A stretch of 64,000 bases of DNA from Methanococcus voltae (GCF_024807655.1 NZ_JANUCR010000001.1:186001-250000), one strand, 5' to 3'; shown: positions 9,724 through 20,898, numbered from the stretch's first letter. Program-made: numbers and translations. Notes: generated by a model from the sequence alone, not told the origin.

Positions 9724-10680
9724 ATGACTACAATTTCCAAATCCAAATGTGGAAAATGTGGAAACGCATTTAATGATGATAAATTATACTTTCAAAAGCA
9801 TTCTGGAGTTAAATTCTGCGAAGAATGTTTTATAAAAGATACAAAAAGAAAAATAAGAAAAAATCTCGGTAAAGATATTTTAAAAAATCATATTACAATC
9901 GCTGTTGGAATTAGTGGGGGTAAAGATAGTTTAGTAATGGCCTATGTATTAAACGAATTCTTTAAACAAATTCCTAATTCCAAAATCATTGGTATTATGG
10001 TTAATGAAGGTATCGAAGGATTTAGAAATGACGGAATTGAAAAAGGAATAAAATTCTGTGAAAAATTCGGTATTGAGTACCATATTGCTACATTTTCAGA
10101 ATACATCGGCGCAAATCTTGATGAAATTGTAAATATTGCGAAAGAAAAAAATATGACTATGAATCCGTGCTCTTTTTGCGGTGTGATTAGACGTAAAATA
10201 TTAAATAGAGTTGCAATTGAAAAAAAATGCGATTATTTGGCAATTGGTCATAATTTAGACGATATTTCTCAAGCTGTGATGATGAACTATATTGAGGGTG
10301 ATATTAAAAAACTCGCAATATTGGGCAAATCATCAAATAGTGATAAGTTTGTTAAACGAATAAAGCCTCTTTCAAAGATTCCCGAAAATGAAGTCAAATT
10401 ATTTGCAGATATTCTTAAAATGGACTATCACAAAGCGCCTTGTCCGTACTCTTGCTTATCATATCGTTCAGAAGTCTCTGACATTATAGATATGCTCGAA
10501 GAAAAGCACGCTGGAACTATGTACTCTATTGTAGCAGGCTACGAGAGACTTCTTGAACATTTGGAAGTTCCTGGAGATATAACGTTATGTGAAAAATGTG
10601 GTGAACCGTCTGCTTTAAAAATTTGTAAAGTATGTAGTTTTTTAAAAGATTTGGGATTGGAAAAAAACTCTAAATTTTAA
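9724..10680 (+). CDS. tRNA 2-thiolation protein, TtuA/NcsA (Ncs6) family
   Basis: 318 residues. N-terminal zinc site C9-C12-C32-C35, PP-loop ATP motif GISGGKDS at 62-69, Fe-S cluster ligands C149/C152 (CSFC) and C240, and a second zinc site C289-C292-C301-C304. This is the complete arrangement of the TtuA/Ncs6 group, which activates a tRNA uridine with ATP and uses an Fe-S cluster to pass in sulfur. The archaeal Methanococcus homologue NcsA thiolates U34. It forms a likely operon with the sulfur carrier upstream. Whether U34 or U54 is the target cannot be told from sequence alone. Confidence 0.9.
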   Translation: MTTISKSKCGKCGNAFNDDKLYFQKHSGVKFCEECFIKDTKRKIRKNLGKDILKNHITIAVGISGGKDSLVMAYVLNEFFKQIPNSKIIGIMVNEGIEGFRNDGIEKGIKFCEKFGIEYHIATFSEYIGANLDEIVNIAKEKNMTMNPCSFCGVIRRKILNRVAIEKKCDYLAIGHNLDDISQAVMMNYIEGDIKKLAILGKSSNSDKFVKRIKPLSKIPENEVKLFADILKMDYHKAPCPYSCLSYRSEVSDIIDMLEEKHAGTMYSIVAGYERLLEHLEVPGDITLCEKCGEPSALKICKVCSFLKDLGLEKNSKF

Positions 10681-10846
10681 ATAAACTATTTTTTAGTTTT
10701 ATTATTTTATATTTTATATTTTATATTTTATATTTTATTATTTTATAGTTTATTATTTTATAGTTTATTATTTTATTATTTTTTAAAAAAGTAAAAAAGA
10801 AATTTGTATTTATCTTATAATTTATTATTTTATTATAGTTTAATAA
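10681..10846. terminator. Convergent T/A-rich terminator region
   Basis: Between two convergent genes. The plus strand has long T-rich runs and repeated ATTTTAT words (10690-10785), then a TTTTTTAAAAAA dyad near 10780-10792, suitable for intrinsic archaeal termination from both sides. Confidence 0.5.
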
Positions 10847-12223
10847 TTAGTTTGTCATTGATTGAATAGGTGCTGGTATTCTACCGCCTCTTTCGATGAA
10901 TTCCTCTGATGAAAATTCACTTACGGGCATAATTGGAGCTGTACCTAACAATCCACCATATTCTACGTGGTCTCCAACGTCTTTATTTGGAACTGGTATC
11001 AATCTTACAGCGGTTGTCTTTTTGTTAACCATACCGATTGCCATTTCATCTGCAATGATTCCTGAAATTGTTGAAGCGGGTGTTTTACCTGGTACGGCAA
11101 TCATATCTAAACCTACTGAACATACGCAAGTCATAGCTTCTAATTTTTCGATTTTAAGAGCCCCTACTTCTGCTGCTTCAATCATACCTGCATCTTCACT
11201 TACTGGAATAAATGCACCACTTAAACCACCAACGTTTCTTGAAGCCATAGCCCCACCTTTTTTAACTGCATCGTTTAATAAAGCGAGTGCTGCTGTTGTA
11301 CCGTGTGTACCACATCTTTCTAAACCCATAGCTTCCAAAATGTTTGCAATACTGTCTCCAATTGCTGGTGTTGGTGCCAATGATAAATCAACGATACCAA
11401 ATTCAACGCCCAAGTTTTTAGCAACTTCTCCACCGATTAATTCACCCATTCTTGTGATTTTAAATGCGGTCTTTTTGATTTGGTCGCTTACTACGTCGAT
11501 TCTTTCTCCAGGTAATTTTTCGAGTACTGCCCTAACTACACCAGGACCTGAAACACCTACATTTATAACTGAGTCTCCTTCACCTACACCGTGGAAAGCT
11601 CCTGCCATAAATGGATTGTCCTCTGGAGCATTACAAAATACAACGATTTTAGCACAACCTATTGCATCTTTGGTTATTAATGAGGTTTCTTTTACAATTT
11701 CCCCCATTTTTTTAACCGCATACATATTTATACCAGCTTTTGTTGTAGCTACGTTGACTGATGAGCATACTCTGTCTGTTTTTGTCATCAATTTTGGTAT
11801 TGATTGGATTAATCTTTTTTCCCCAGGTGTTGCTTTTTTCTGAACTAATGCTGAATAACCACCGATAAAGTCCACGCCAACGTCTTTTGCGATTTTATCG
11901 AGTGTAATACCTACTTCAACACAAGCGTCGATAGCTTCTTCCTTGTTCAATCCTTTTAAAGTAGGACCCATTATTAAACCGATAGGTGTCACTGATATCC
12001 TCTTATTTACAATAGGAATTCCGTATTTGTCCGCTACTCCATTTGCTGTTTCTACGAGATTTCCGCCCAATCCAGTCACTTTTTGGTATATATTATCGGT
12101 CAATGTATCCAAATCTTTATCGACACAATCTTTTAAGTTAACTCCCAAGGTAGTTGTCCTTATATCCAAATTTTCGTATTCTATCATTTTTACGGTTTCT
12201 ATAATTTCATCGGCAATATACAT
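10847..12223 (-). CDS. UPF0210 / PFL family protein (DUF711)
   Basis: 458 residues from the ATG at 12223, preceded by AAAGGTGTTTAAAT. A longer reading up to 12340 has no ribosome binding site and a low-complexity extension. The protein belongs to the UPF0210 family (COG2848), distantly related in fold to glycyl radical enzymes but without their catalytic glycine loop. Conserved segments include [20 protein letters not shown], the glycine-rich [19 protein letters not shown] near 370-390 and a cysteine pair in [14 protein letters not shown]. In some bacteria the gene sits beside an ACT-domain protein, which is absent here. Function unknown. Confidence 0.85.
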   Translation of the reverse strand: MYIADEIIETVKMIEYENLDIRTTTLGVNLKDCVDKDLDTLTDNIYQKVTGLGGNLVETANGVADKYGIPIVNKRISVTPIGLIMGPTLKGLNKEEAIDACVEVGITLDKIAKDVGVDFIGGYSALVQKKATPGEKRLIQSIPKLMTKTDRVCSSVNVATTKAGINMYAVKKMGEIVKETSLITKDAIGCAKIVVFCNAPEDNPFMAGAFHGVGEGDSVINVGVSGPGVVRAVLEKLPGERIDVVSDQIKKTAFKITRMGELIGGEVAKNLGVEFGIVDLSLAPTPAIGDSIANILEAMGLERCGTHGTTAALALLNDAVKKGGAMASRNVGGLSGAFIPVSEDAGMIEAAEVGALKIEKLEAMTCVCSVGLDMIAVPGKTPASTISGIIADEMAIGMVNKKTTAVRLIPVPNKDVGDHVEYGGLLGTAPIMPVSEFSSEEFIERGGRIPAPIQSMTN

Positions 12224-12519
12224 ATTTAAACACCTTTTAATTTTACTTTGTGATTTTAAAATTTGTTTTTCTTGTTTTATTTTGACATATTTTGCATTAT
12301 CATAAATTAATCTATAATATGAAAATGATATTTCATACATATGTGCGTTTTAAATTTAAAGTTAATGTTTTTTTGAAATAATTTGTATATAATTTTATGG
12401 GTAATATTACTCCAATTAAATATATTAATGAAAACTAATAGAAAAATAAGAAAATAAAAAATAAAAAATAAATAAAAAAATAAAAGGATTATAAAATAAT
12501 ATTTAGATATATAACAATA

Positions 12520-13125
12520 TTATTCAAAATCTTTTTTAATTAATGAGTGCATTACAGAATTCTGCCCAACATATTTTGAACATTCTCTTTCTGAATAACC
12601 CACCTTTGAAGGTGTTAAAGTTTTACTAAATATTAATTGCCCAACTCTTTGATTTTTATATAATATTACTGGTTTATCATATGCCACGATTTCCAAAGTT
12701 ATTTTACCGTGAAAACCTGTATCAATCCAACCCGCTGTTTGATGAGATTGCAAAAACACTCTTCCGAAACTACTTCTTCCTTGATATTGTGCACATATGT
12801 CATTTGGAAGTTTTATATACTCGTTTGTAGTACCTAAAAGCCCACCACTGACGATTTTATCAACATTGTATTTTTCTTTAAAATGTTCAATTGTAGGCTC
12901 GTCAAGATGGTAATTTAACGGGCATATCATTATTGAATCATCAATACTAAATTTTATAGGCACTAATTCCTCCTTAATGTCATAAACAGGACTCGAATAC
13001 CGTATAAACTCGCTCCCCAATGTAACATCATAAGAGCAAGGACCGACACATTTTTCATTGAATGGCGTAATGTCCAAATTTCCATTAGCTATTTCATTTA
13101 ATATATCAACATCGCTTAACATCAT
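12520..13125 (-). CDS. dcd: dCTP deaminase, dUMP-forming type
   Basis: 201 residues. Trimeric dUTPase-fold enzyme; the methanococcal form is bifunctional, deaminating dCTP and hydrolysing the product to dUMP. Visible motifs: GPCSYDVTLGSEF near 29-41, the QGRSSFGR nucleotide-binding segment, and HQTAGWIDTGFHGKITLE carrying the catalytic glutamate. Start ATG at 13125 follows TTTGGTGAAATT; the second ATG, one codon later, is less well spaced. It provides dUMP for thymidylate synthesis. Confidence 0.92.
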   Translation of the reverse strand: MMLSDVDILNEIANGNLDITPFNEKCVGPCSYDVTLGSEFIRYSSPVYDIKEELVPIKFSIDDSIMICPLNYHLDEPTIEHFKEKYNVDKIVSGGLLGTTNEYIKLPNDICAQYQGRSSFGRVFLQSHQTAGWIDTGFHGKITLEIVAYDKPVILYKNQRVGQLIFSKTLTPSKVGYSERECSKYVGQNSVMHSLIKKDFE

Positions 13126-13193
13126 AATTTCACCAAATTAGCCCAAATTTTTATAAATAACACATAATGCCCAAAATAATCGAATTTATTAAC

Positions 13194-13224
13194 TTAATAA
13201 ATTAATAAATTAATAAATTAATAA
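13194..13224. repeat. Tandem 8-bp repeat TTAATAAA
   Basis: Three perfect copies of TTAATAAA and a partial fourth, in the 140-bp gap between trm56 and dcd. Likely made by replication slippage. It may affect initiation of the downstream dcd gene, which starts at 13125. Confidence 0.6.
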
Positions 13225-13265
13225 TTTACTAAATAATTAACTAATTAAATTGTAAATCTGATGAT

Positions 13266-13916
<651 letters not shown>

Positions 13917-14098
13917 AAAACCACCGATAAATTAATTTTGTGTTTCATCCTTAATTAAATTTTATAAAAAGATAATACTCTCTTAAGTTAATTCAACATT
14001 ATAATTTATATAAATAACGATAACAGATTTAAAAATAAAATCAGATATTTTAAAAATAAAATAAAATAAAATAAAAAAGAAATTTAATTAATTATTTA

Positions 14099-16852
14099 TT
14101 ATTTTGAATAATTACCGTAATCTACGCTAAATACTTTAAATCCTGGTTGTACACCTGTTGCAGTCGGGTCAGTTGAAGCTTTTTCAAGTTTCATTGTTTC
14201 TAAACCTTCACCGTTGAAGAAGTGTAATTTTGAATATACGCTATCTTCCAAGTTTTTAGTAGTTATCCAAGAATTTGTGGTATAAACTGGATTACCAGAA
14301 CCATCTGTACCAATTATTGAATTCTTATTAACGTTCATTAATAAGCTTAATTCACCATCAACACTTGCTAAAGTATTGTACATTTTAGTTTCTCCATTTT
14401 CTGAAACCATTAATTTTACTTTATGCATACTTAATTGTTGAGTCTGTATTTGACCATCACTTGATACTGCCATCATAGCTCCGGTTAAAGTTTCGTTATT
14501 AACTTCAATTAACGCATAAATTGAATAATCATTGGTTTGTTGAAGTAATGACCTAACAACTAAGGTATCATTCATAGTTGTTGCATAAGTATTTAATGCT
14601 TCGAAAGAACCTGCTTCTCTTTCACTTCTTGAAGTATCTGCAGGTAAACTGAAATTCCAATTACCGAAATAACTCCATACTGAAGCTATTGAAGTCATTC
14701 TGTTGTAAGTAATTAAATAATCTGGATTTGTAATTTCTGGGTGCGTTGCATCCAAAATTTCAGATATTTCAGTATCTGTGAATTTATAGGTACTGTTTTT
14801 CAAAGTTTCTTCAGCTTCTGTTTTTGTTAACGGCAATATCTCATTTAATACATCAACCGTATTCGCAATAGAACCTGTCTTTTTAATCAGTACACTATCA
14901 CTATTGTATGCTTTATCACCTGAAGAAGCTAACATCCTAAATATACCATTTGAAAGACTTTCATCAGATGTTGCGAAAGCTCTACCAACCCAGTATGCCC
15001 TTGGAGTGTTTTGAGTACTTCCATCGAAAGTTACCATTCTTTCAGTTTTCCAAGTGTATATGTGTCCGTTATCCCACCAACAAGTTATAACTGAATTATT
15101 TGGTGTTTGTGTATTTATCCATTCTAAACTTTCTCCCCAACCATCATTATAGGTAGGTACACTGTAAAATGGAACTATTGCAGCCATTGTAGGCGTGATT
15201 AACCCAATTGCTAATAATATCATAAATAATTTATTCATTACTAACTTTTTATTAGATTCTGAAACCATATCTGCTATTTTATAGATTATTAAGAGCGCTA
15301 ATGATGCGAGCATTATTCCTTCTGCGATAGGTACATAATCTGAAGGGAATAATATTCTTAATAAATCCCCGTTATCTGCTTTATATGTTGAATATAATGA
15401 ATATAATGCAATTATGGCAATTGTTGGATAAGCAACATATTCATATTTTTTATCAAGATTATTTTTAATAAATTGTTCAATAAATCCTGTGAATATACCC
15501 ACACCAATTGATAATGGGGGTACCATCAATGCTACAAACCGTACACCTTTTGATGCTGCCCAGAATGTAACAGCTAACCAAATTACAAGGAGTAAAGCAT
15601 ATTTTACATCTATTTTATCAACTAATCCATTCACAATTTGCTTTGTAGGGGTTAATACTTTTCTAAATAAGGATAAGAAAATACCAACTAAACCTATAGC
15701 AAATAAGTATATACTACTCAGTGAAGAACTTACCATTTCGTCAAAGGATGCAGTATCTAACTCAGATACCGTAGTTAAAACGTTAGGCCATCCACTTGTT
15801 GATGAAACTTCATCTAATCCTATATAATTTAATGGAGCTTCAAAAGCACCCATTATGGTGTTTGTACCATATAATGCAGTTATTGCTATTGCACCACCAA
15901 TAACAAATAAACCAGCTACTTTTAAAGTGTTTAAAAATTCTAAATTTTCAACTTCAACTTTTTGAGCACTTCTACTATTTTTATTTTTATTATCTTTGTT
16001 GTATTTTGCATCGTGGCTATATATTAGCCCCTTGTAAATTAAATACAATACCAAGAACGCAATTATAATATAGTACCCATACCACCAAGCTGACCACATA
16101 AATGGATATGCAACAAGCATTATTGTAGCCAATAAACCAAATAATAGTGATTTAGGGCTTTTGTCCTTTGAATAGTGCATTGCTTCAATTATAAACCATA
16201 CAATAAATAATAAAGGCAATATCTCCAATACTGGCGTATCTGCAAAACCAGCTATTGTTTTTACGAATATTGAAGGCGATAAGGATGTTAAAATTGCTGC
16301 AACAGCTCCGCCGATATCACTTGAAGTTATTCTTCTTACGATGAAGAAAATCGGAATAACTATAAACATACTTAATATTGCAGGAACCCAGAATGCTGCG
16401 TTCATCAATGTAACTGTTGAATCCATAGAGTGCCATATTTGATAAACACCCACCGTTAAAACATTTATTAAGTTAAAAGTTGCGGGAGCCCCCGTAGGCC
16501 CGTATTTATAAGAATCCCATGGAATTTCTTGTCCATTTACATCTTTTAGGGTATCTCCAGTATGTCCATATTCGAGGTAATCTTCAGACATCCTTAAGTA
16601 ATAATAAGGGTCCAATGCTGTTAAATACATTCTTCCATTGTCGTCTGAAAAAATATCTAAGTATTGTTCGTTTGTCGTAAAACTCATATCTGCAGTTTGC
16701 GCCCTCATCTGAAAGCTTAAAAATGCTAAAAATATAATAATTAATATTGTTTTTGCACATTTTACTTTCTTATCTTGAAAATTAAAATTAAATTTCTTCG
16801 AGTTTGCAGTTGCAGAGGTAGAATTTTTGACATTTTCGTTGTTTTCAGTCAT
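14099..16852 (-). CDS. aglB: Oligosaccharyltransferase AglB (STT3 family)
   Basis: 917 residues. Single-subunit oligosaccharyltransferase moving a lipid-linked glycan onto Asn of secreted N-X-S/T proteins such as S-layer protein and archaellins. Residues ~30-560 hold about a dozen membrane segments, with the first external loop carrying the ALDPYYYLR acidic metal-binding site. The soluble C-terminal domain follows, with the acceptor-recognition WWDNG motif at 592-596. A cytosolic-side loop near residues 275-300 is Asn/Lys-rich. ATG follows AGAGGGAATAAA. Divergent from aglH, separated by 416 bp. Known in M. voltae as essential for glycosylated archaellin and S-layer assembly. Confidence 0.96.
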   Translation of the reverse strand: MTENNENVKNSTSATANSKKFNFNFQDKKVKCAKTILIIIFLAFLSFQMRAQTADMSFTTNEQYLDIFSDDNGRMYLTALDPYYYLRMSEDYLEYGHTGDTLKDVNGQEIPWDSYKYGPTGAPATFNLINVLTVGVYQIWHSMDSTVTLMNAAFWVPAILSMFIVIPIFFIVRRITSSDIGGAVAAILTSLSPSIFVKTIAGFADTPVLEILPLLFIVWFIIEAMHYSKDKSPKSLLFGLLATIMLVAYPFMWSAWWYGYYIIIAFLVLYLIYKGLIYSHDAKYNKDNKNKNSRSAQKVEVENLEFLNTLKVAGLFVIGGAIAITALYGTNTIMGAFEAPLNYIGLDEVSSTSGWPNVLTTVSELDTASFDEMVSSSLSSIYLFAIGLVGIFLSLFRKVLTPTKQIVNGLVDKIDVKYALLLVIWLAVTFWAASKGVRFVALMVPPLSIGVGIFTGFIEQFIKNNLDKKYEYVAYPTIAIIALYSLYSTYKADNGDLLRILFPSDYVPIAEGIMLASLALLIIYKIADMVSESNKKLVMNKLFMILLAIGLITPTMAAIVPFYSVPTYNDGWGESLEWINTQTPNNSVITCWWDNGHIYTWKTERMVTFDGSTQNTPRAYWVGRAFATSDESLSNGIFRMLASSGDKAYNSDSVLIKKTGSIANTVDVLNEILPLTKTEAEETLKNSTYKFTDTEISEILDATHPEITNPDYLITYNRMTSIASVWSYFGNWNFSLPADTSRSEREAGSFEALNTYATTMNDTLVVRSLLQQTNDYSIYALIEVNNETLTGAMMAVSSDGQIQTQQLSMHKVKLMVSENGETKMYNTLASVDGELSLLMNVNKNSIIGTDGSGNPVYTTNSWITTKNLEDSVYSKLHFFNGEGLETMKLEKASTDPTATGVQPGFKVFSVDYGNYSK

Positions 16853-17268
16853 TTTATTCCCTCTGAAAAGATATTTAGGAATATTTTAGATATCTTCAAT
16901 ATAACCATTTTTTTTTAATATTATGTAAATTTATAATAATATGTTAAATATAATCGATAATAATAATTAAATTATTTCATACAATATATTTAATTATTAA
17001 ATAGATATTTATTTACATTTAATATATAATTTATTGGATATTGGTTAGATATCAAATTGTAAATTAAATTTATTTCGTATTTGGATTTATTAAATAATTA
17101 GTATCGTATTTAGTATTATATACTTATCTAATCATTTAATAGCTATCTATATATAATTTATGAATTAATTTCTATTGTTGTATTGTAATAGTGCATATAT
17201 TGTAATATTACATATTGATGTTGCTAATATTAATTATACATTGTTAAAAAGATTATTTCGGTGTAATT
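16853..17268. other. Divergent regulatory region aglB / aglH
   Basis: 416 bp of extremely AT-rich sequence with promoters expected for both glycosylation genes. Candidate TATA-like words are TTATATAC near 17116 and CTATATATAATT near 17148. I see no long dyad or tandem repeat and no small gene. Confidence 0.45.
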
Positions 17269-18201
17269 ATGATTTATGAAAGTGTTAATTTAGGGATAAA
17301 CACTGTTTTTTCAAAAGGATATGGTTTAATAATAGTTTTAGGTTTTTTTACGAGTATTATATTAACCAAATTTATGATTAATAAGATGGTAAATTGTAAA
17401 TTTGGAATGGATTTGCATAAAAAAGAGAAATTAAAAGTTGCGGAAATGGGCGGGTTAGCAATATTACTAACTTTATCGATATTTTTACCATTTATAGAAG
17501 CTAATTTATTGTTGCCTTTATTAATAGCGGGTATATTGGGCATCATAGATGATATTGCTAAATTATCACCTAAAGAAAAACTCTTGATTCTTGCACTTTC
17601 TGCAATACCTATTGGTTTATTGCTTGGTTTAAGCCCATTACCCATTATTTTGTTGATGGTTGGCATATCAATATGCTCAAACTTCACAAATATGCTCGCA
17701 GGATTTAATGGTCTTGAAATAGGTACTGGCACACTTGCATCATTGTTCTTAGCATTAATTATGTTTCAAAATGGGGACATTGTTGGATTCAACAGTTTGA
17801 TGTTGTTTTTTGCAGTTTACTTGGGCTTTTTAATATATAATAAATATCCTGCAAAAGTATTTCCCGGAGACACTGGAACATTACCAATTGGTGCGTTTTT
17901 AGCAACTGTTGCGGTTTGGAAAAGTGCGGTATTACCACTCGTTATTATTATGTTGCCTTACATAGTTGATGCAGGCTTAAAATACTATAGTGCAGGAATC
18001 ACAAAAAGAGAAGACCATAAACCTACACAATTGCGTGATGATGGTAAACTTTACGTAGGAGGAGGTTATTTATCATTACCTCGATTAATACTTATGAAAA
18101 AACCGATGAAAGAATATAATATCGTTTTCGCCATTTGGGGCTTAGAAATGTTATGCGGAATATGTGCATTACTTGTAAATTCCACGATTAAAATAATTTA
18201 A
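17269..18201 (+). CDS. aglH: Polyprenyl/dolichyl-phosphate GlcNAc-1-phosphate transferase-like protein AglH
   Basis: 310 residues, about ten membrane segments, GT4 family (Alg7/MraY/WecA). Motifs: GIIDD aspartates near residue 91, NMLAGFNGLE near 144, FPGDTG near 204, and the cytosolic HKPTQLRDDG loop near 261. These are the magnesium, nucleotide-sugar and lipid-phosphate binding loops. The M. voltae homologue complemented a yeast alg7 mutant, but later biochemistry assigned the first dolichol-linked GlcNAc step to AglK, so its true step in Methanococcus is debated. ATG follows CGGTGTAATT. Divergent from aglB, fitting a shared pathway. Confidence 0.88.
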   Translation: MIYESVNLGINTVFSKGYGLIIVLGFFTSIILTKFMINKMVNCKFGMDLHKKEKLKVAEMGGLAILLTLSIFLPFIEANLLLPLLIAGILGIIDDIAKLSPKEKLLILALSAIPIGLLLGLSPLPIILLMVGISICSNFTNMLAGFNGLEIGTGTLASLFLALIMFQNGDIVGFNSLMLFFAVYLGFLIYNKYPAKVFPGDTGTLPIGAFLATVAVWKSAVLPLVIIMLPYIVDAGLKYYSAGITKREDHKPTQLRDDGKLYVGGGYLSLPRLILMKKPMKEYNIVFAIWGLEMLCGICALLVNSTIKII

Positions 18202-18509
18202 AAATTTATTTTTTTTATATAATATTTTTTTTGTATATTTTAAGATATTTGTATTTTTAAACTATTTTAAAATAAAAATTCCAACATACCTATTAATTAG
18301 AATTATACTTGCAAAAAATCATACTTAAATAATAAACTACGAAAAAAATAAAACAATAAAAAAAATTGGGAACATTTGGGGTATCAAATATAATTTGATA
18401 ATAAATAGTAAGTATTATGGTATATAAATATTAGGATTTAAAGTTATTAATTAAATCATTATTTAATTAGTAGTTAATTAGTAGTTAATTAATAATAATT
18501 AATTATTAC
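18202..18509. other. Convergent gap aglH / secY with T-runs and an 11-bp repeat
   Basis: 308 bp. Two runs of eight T's near 18211-18232 follow the aglH stop and suit plus-strand termination. At the secY side, TTAATTAGTAG occurs twice in tandem (18463-18484) plus a partial third. No gene seen. Confidence 0.5.
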
Positions 18510-19838
18510 TTACTTTTTAACTATTTTCGATAACATCGGGTGTAAATCAGATAACTGTTCTTGAACTAACTGTTCATAGAACCTGTAAACGATTGATACT
18601 GTAAGTAATACCCCAGTACCGCCACCTAAAGCACCAGTGAAGTCTGCGAGTGCTGCAAGGAGACCTACAAATGCTGAACCCATAACTGTGATTGGTTTAA
18701 TGTATCTTTTTAACCTGTTTTCAATGGATTTATTACTCTTTCTAAATCCTTTAATTGCCATATTTAAACCGCCAAGTTTCTTTGCCATTGATTTAGCGTC
18801 GAGTCCTGAGGTTTCAACCCAGAATAAACCGAATAATACACAAAATCCGATTAAGAACAATGTGTAAACTATTGCGTGAATTGGGTCAGATATTACGCTC
18901 GATAATCCATAAGGGGTCGAGAAATAGTATGCAATACCATCTATCGCCCTACCATTTGCATAATTACCCAATATAGGGAATCCTACTTTATATAATACCA
19001 AACCCCAAAGTTGGAAGTTTGCAAATAAAGCTGCTGCAAGAATTACGGGTAAGTTTGAAACGTAAATAAACTTAATTGGATATTTACCTACTGCACCTTT
19101 AACTCTACCGTGAGCCAATGGTATTTCTACCCTAATACTTTCAGCATAAACTACAACTAAGAATACGGATATTGTTGCGAGTATTGGCAATATGTATTCT
19201 AAAGCTGGCCCCATACTTCCTGAAACCATTGCGGTAAAGAATTTCCATAAATAACCTTGTGGACCTAAAGCACCTACGAATATTGTTTGGGAAACCCCTG
19301 CTGCAATGAATAAACCGATACCAGAACCTATACCATATCGTGAAACAATTTCATCTAAATAGATAAGTAATATAGCACCGATTGCTAACTGCAATATTAA
19401 AGCTAATGACATCGTTGGCGTAAGTGCACCAAAAGCTCCTGCCAATACGAACATTCCAGCTTCTAAGAAACATAAGAATATACCAAATGCTTTTTGGAGA
19501 CCTTGGAATAATGCCCTATTATCTGGTTTTGACATATCTAACTTAACCAGTTCAGAACCGATTAACAGCTGCATTATAATACCTGCTGTAACGATAGGAC
19601 CAATACCTAATGTGATAATAGTTCCCATTTTTGATGCAGTAACAGTCTGCCAAAAGTCAAACAATGCGGGAATTTCCGAACCGCCAGTATAAACATCTAT
19701 TGTACCCAATATGAAATATAATAGAAGTACAATTCCTGTCCAGTAGAGTTTACCTTTAAATGATATATCCCTATCAGGTCTCTTAACTTCCGGTATATAT
19801 TCTAAAACGGGTCTTATTTTTTGAAGAAATGATTCCAA
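18510..19838 (-). CDS. secY: Protein translocase subunit SecY (Sec61 alpha)
   Basis: 442 residues from a TTG at 19838, chosen because GGGTGATATT lies directly upstream; a longer reading begins inside that site. About ten membrane segments form the protein-conducting channel with SecE and the Sec61-beta protein (gene at 36663). Typical are the N-terminal PVLEYIPEVKRP amphipathic helix, GIGPIVTAGIIMQLLIGSEL plug-region segment, and the C-terminal cytosolic loop GFRKSNKSIENRLKRYIKPI. Last gene of the ribosomal cluster, as in other archaea, separated from rpl15 by 581 bp. Confidence 0.96.
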   Translation of the reverse strand: MESFLQKIRPVLEYIPEVKRPDRDISFKGKLYWTGIVLLLYFILGTIDVYTGGSEIPALFDFWQTVTASKMGTIITLGIGPIVTAGIIMQLLIGSELVKLDMSKPDNRALFQGLQKAFGIFLCFLEAGMFVLAGAFGALTPTMSLALILQLAIGAILLIYLDEIVSRYGIGSGIGLFIAAGVSQTIFVGALGPQGYLWKFFTAMVSGSMGPALEYILPILATISVFLVVVYAESIRVEIPLAHGRVKGAVGKYPIKFIYVSNLPVILAAALFANFQLWGLVLYKVGFPILGNYANGRAIDGIAYYFSTPYGLSSVISDPIHAIVYTLFLIGFCVLFGLFWVETSGLDAKSMAKKLGGLNMAIKGFRKSNKSIENRLKRYIKPITVMGSAFVGLLAALADFTGALGGGTGVLLTVSIVYRFYEQLVQEQLSDLHPMLSKIVKK

Positions 19839-20127
19839 AATATCACCCAATATGATACATATTGTAAATTTGTGAGATTTAAAACTATAAGCTTAAAAAT
19901 TATATACAACATTCGTACATTATTATGCCTACAATATATTAAATTACAATACGGGTTTTATTTATGATTTTAATTATAAATTATGTATTCATAGATTAAT
20001 AGTTTATAATCTATGGATTTAGTTGTATAATCTCCTAATTACATCAACATACAATTACATAGTATATTAATATAACGATTTAAATCTAAATTAATTACCA
20101 AATATTATTAAAAATATTAACTTATTT

Positions 20128-20430
20128 TTAACTATTACAAACACTATAAACAAGAATATTAGATTTAAACCTTTTAAAAGAGTATTCACTAAATTTAAAG
20201 TTGATAATACACTTATTTTTTAAATTAAATGGTAAATATCTACAAATTCCATAAAATACTTTTTTAGCGATACTTTTCAAAAAAAGCTTTTTTTCATAGA
20301 TTTTTGCATAGTATTCACTATCATAAAAAATAAAAGCCAAAAGAAGAATTATTTGAATGCTAATTCTAATTTTATGGTTGTTATTCTTAAAATTTTTAAG
20401 AATAAAACGTTTTTCAGAATTATAATTCAA
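20128..20430 (-). CDS. Hypothetical 100-residue Lys/Asn-rich protein (doubtful)
   Basis: Open frame from a TTG at 20430 overlapping the last codons of rpl15. GGGGGAG stands six bases upstream, so translation could be coupled to rpl15. The product is basic and has one hydrophobic stretch near residues 22-38 (ISIQIILLLAFIFYD). A hundred codons without a stop is long for DNA this AT-rich. There is no recognised domain, the composition resembles translated intergenic sequence, and the usual neighbour of rpl15 is secY. Possibly a local orphan, possibly nothing. Confidence 0.3.
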   Translation of the reverse strand: MNYNSEKRFILKNFKNNNHKIRISIQIILLLAFIFYDSEYYAKIYEKKLFLKSIAKKVFYGICRYLPFNLKNKCIINFKFSEYSFKRFKSNILVYSVCNS

Positions 20431-20851
20431 CAGCTTCTCCCCCTGCTGCTTCTAATTTTGCAACTGCATTTTCTGAAAATTCTACTGCTGAAACTGCCAT
20501 AGCTAATGAAATTCTACCTTTACCGAGTATTTTATCAAAACCTAAAGCTGCTGCATCTACAACGATTTTGTCGCCGTCTTTTTCGAATGCGTCAATGTTG
20601 CTTAAAACATATTCTTGGAGTTCTCCAACGTTGATTGTTTTCAAATCTTTGATAAGGCTTGCGTGTCTTACAAATCCACTTCTTCCGAAGTAGTCAGGGT
20701 TGAATTTACAGATGCTTAACCATTTATGTTTCTGAACACCTGCGTTACCTCTACCCCCTCTGTGACCTGCGCCTCTATGCTTTTTAGCTTCTCCATAACC
20801 GCAAGTTCTGGAGCCTCTTAATTTAGTAATTTTTTTACTTTTTCTAATCAT
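20420..20851 (-). CDS. rpl15: Large ribosomal subunit protein uL15
   Basis: 143 residues from the ATG at 20851, which follows GGTGGTCTTA; the GTG three codons earlier is part of that Shine-Dalgarno. Typical archaeal uL15 N-terminus, RKSKKITKLRGSRTCGYGEA followed by the KKHRGAGHRGGRGNAG loop that binds 23S rRNA. Sits between rpl30 and secY in the standard order. Confidence 0.96.
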   Translation of the reverse strand: MIRKSKKITKLRGSRTCGYGEAKKHRGAGHRGGRGNAGVQKHKWLSICKFNPDYFGRSGFVRHASLIKDLKTINVGELQEYVLSNIDAFEKDGDKIVVDAAALGFDKILGKGRISLAMAVSAVEFSENAVAKLEAAGGEAVEL

Positions 20852-20898
20852 TAAGACCACCTTAAATTACAAATCTAACTATAACTTAAAAAAGTTAA

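Noticed and set aside
10896-11843. 315-codon plus-strand open frame opposite the UPF0210 gene
   Set aside because: The minus-strand gene has family motifs and a good start; the plus-strand reading is Pro/Ser/Thr-rich, as expected from a complement of a conserved gene.
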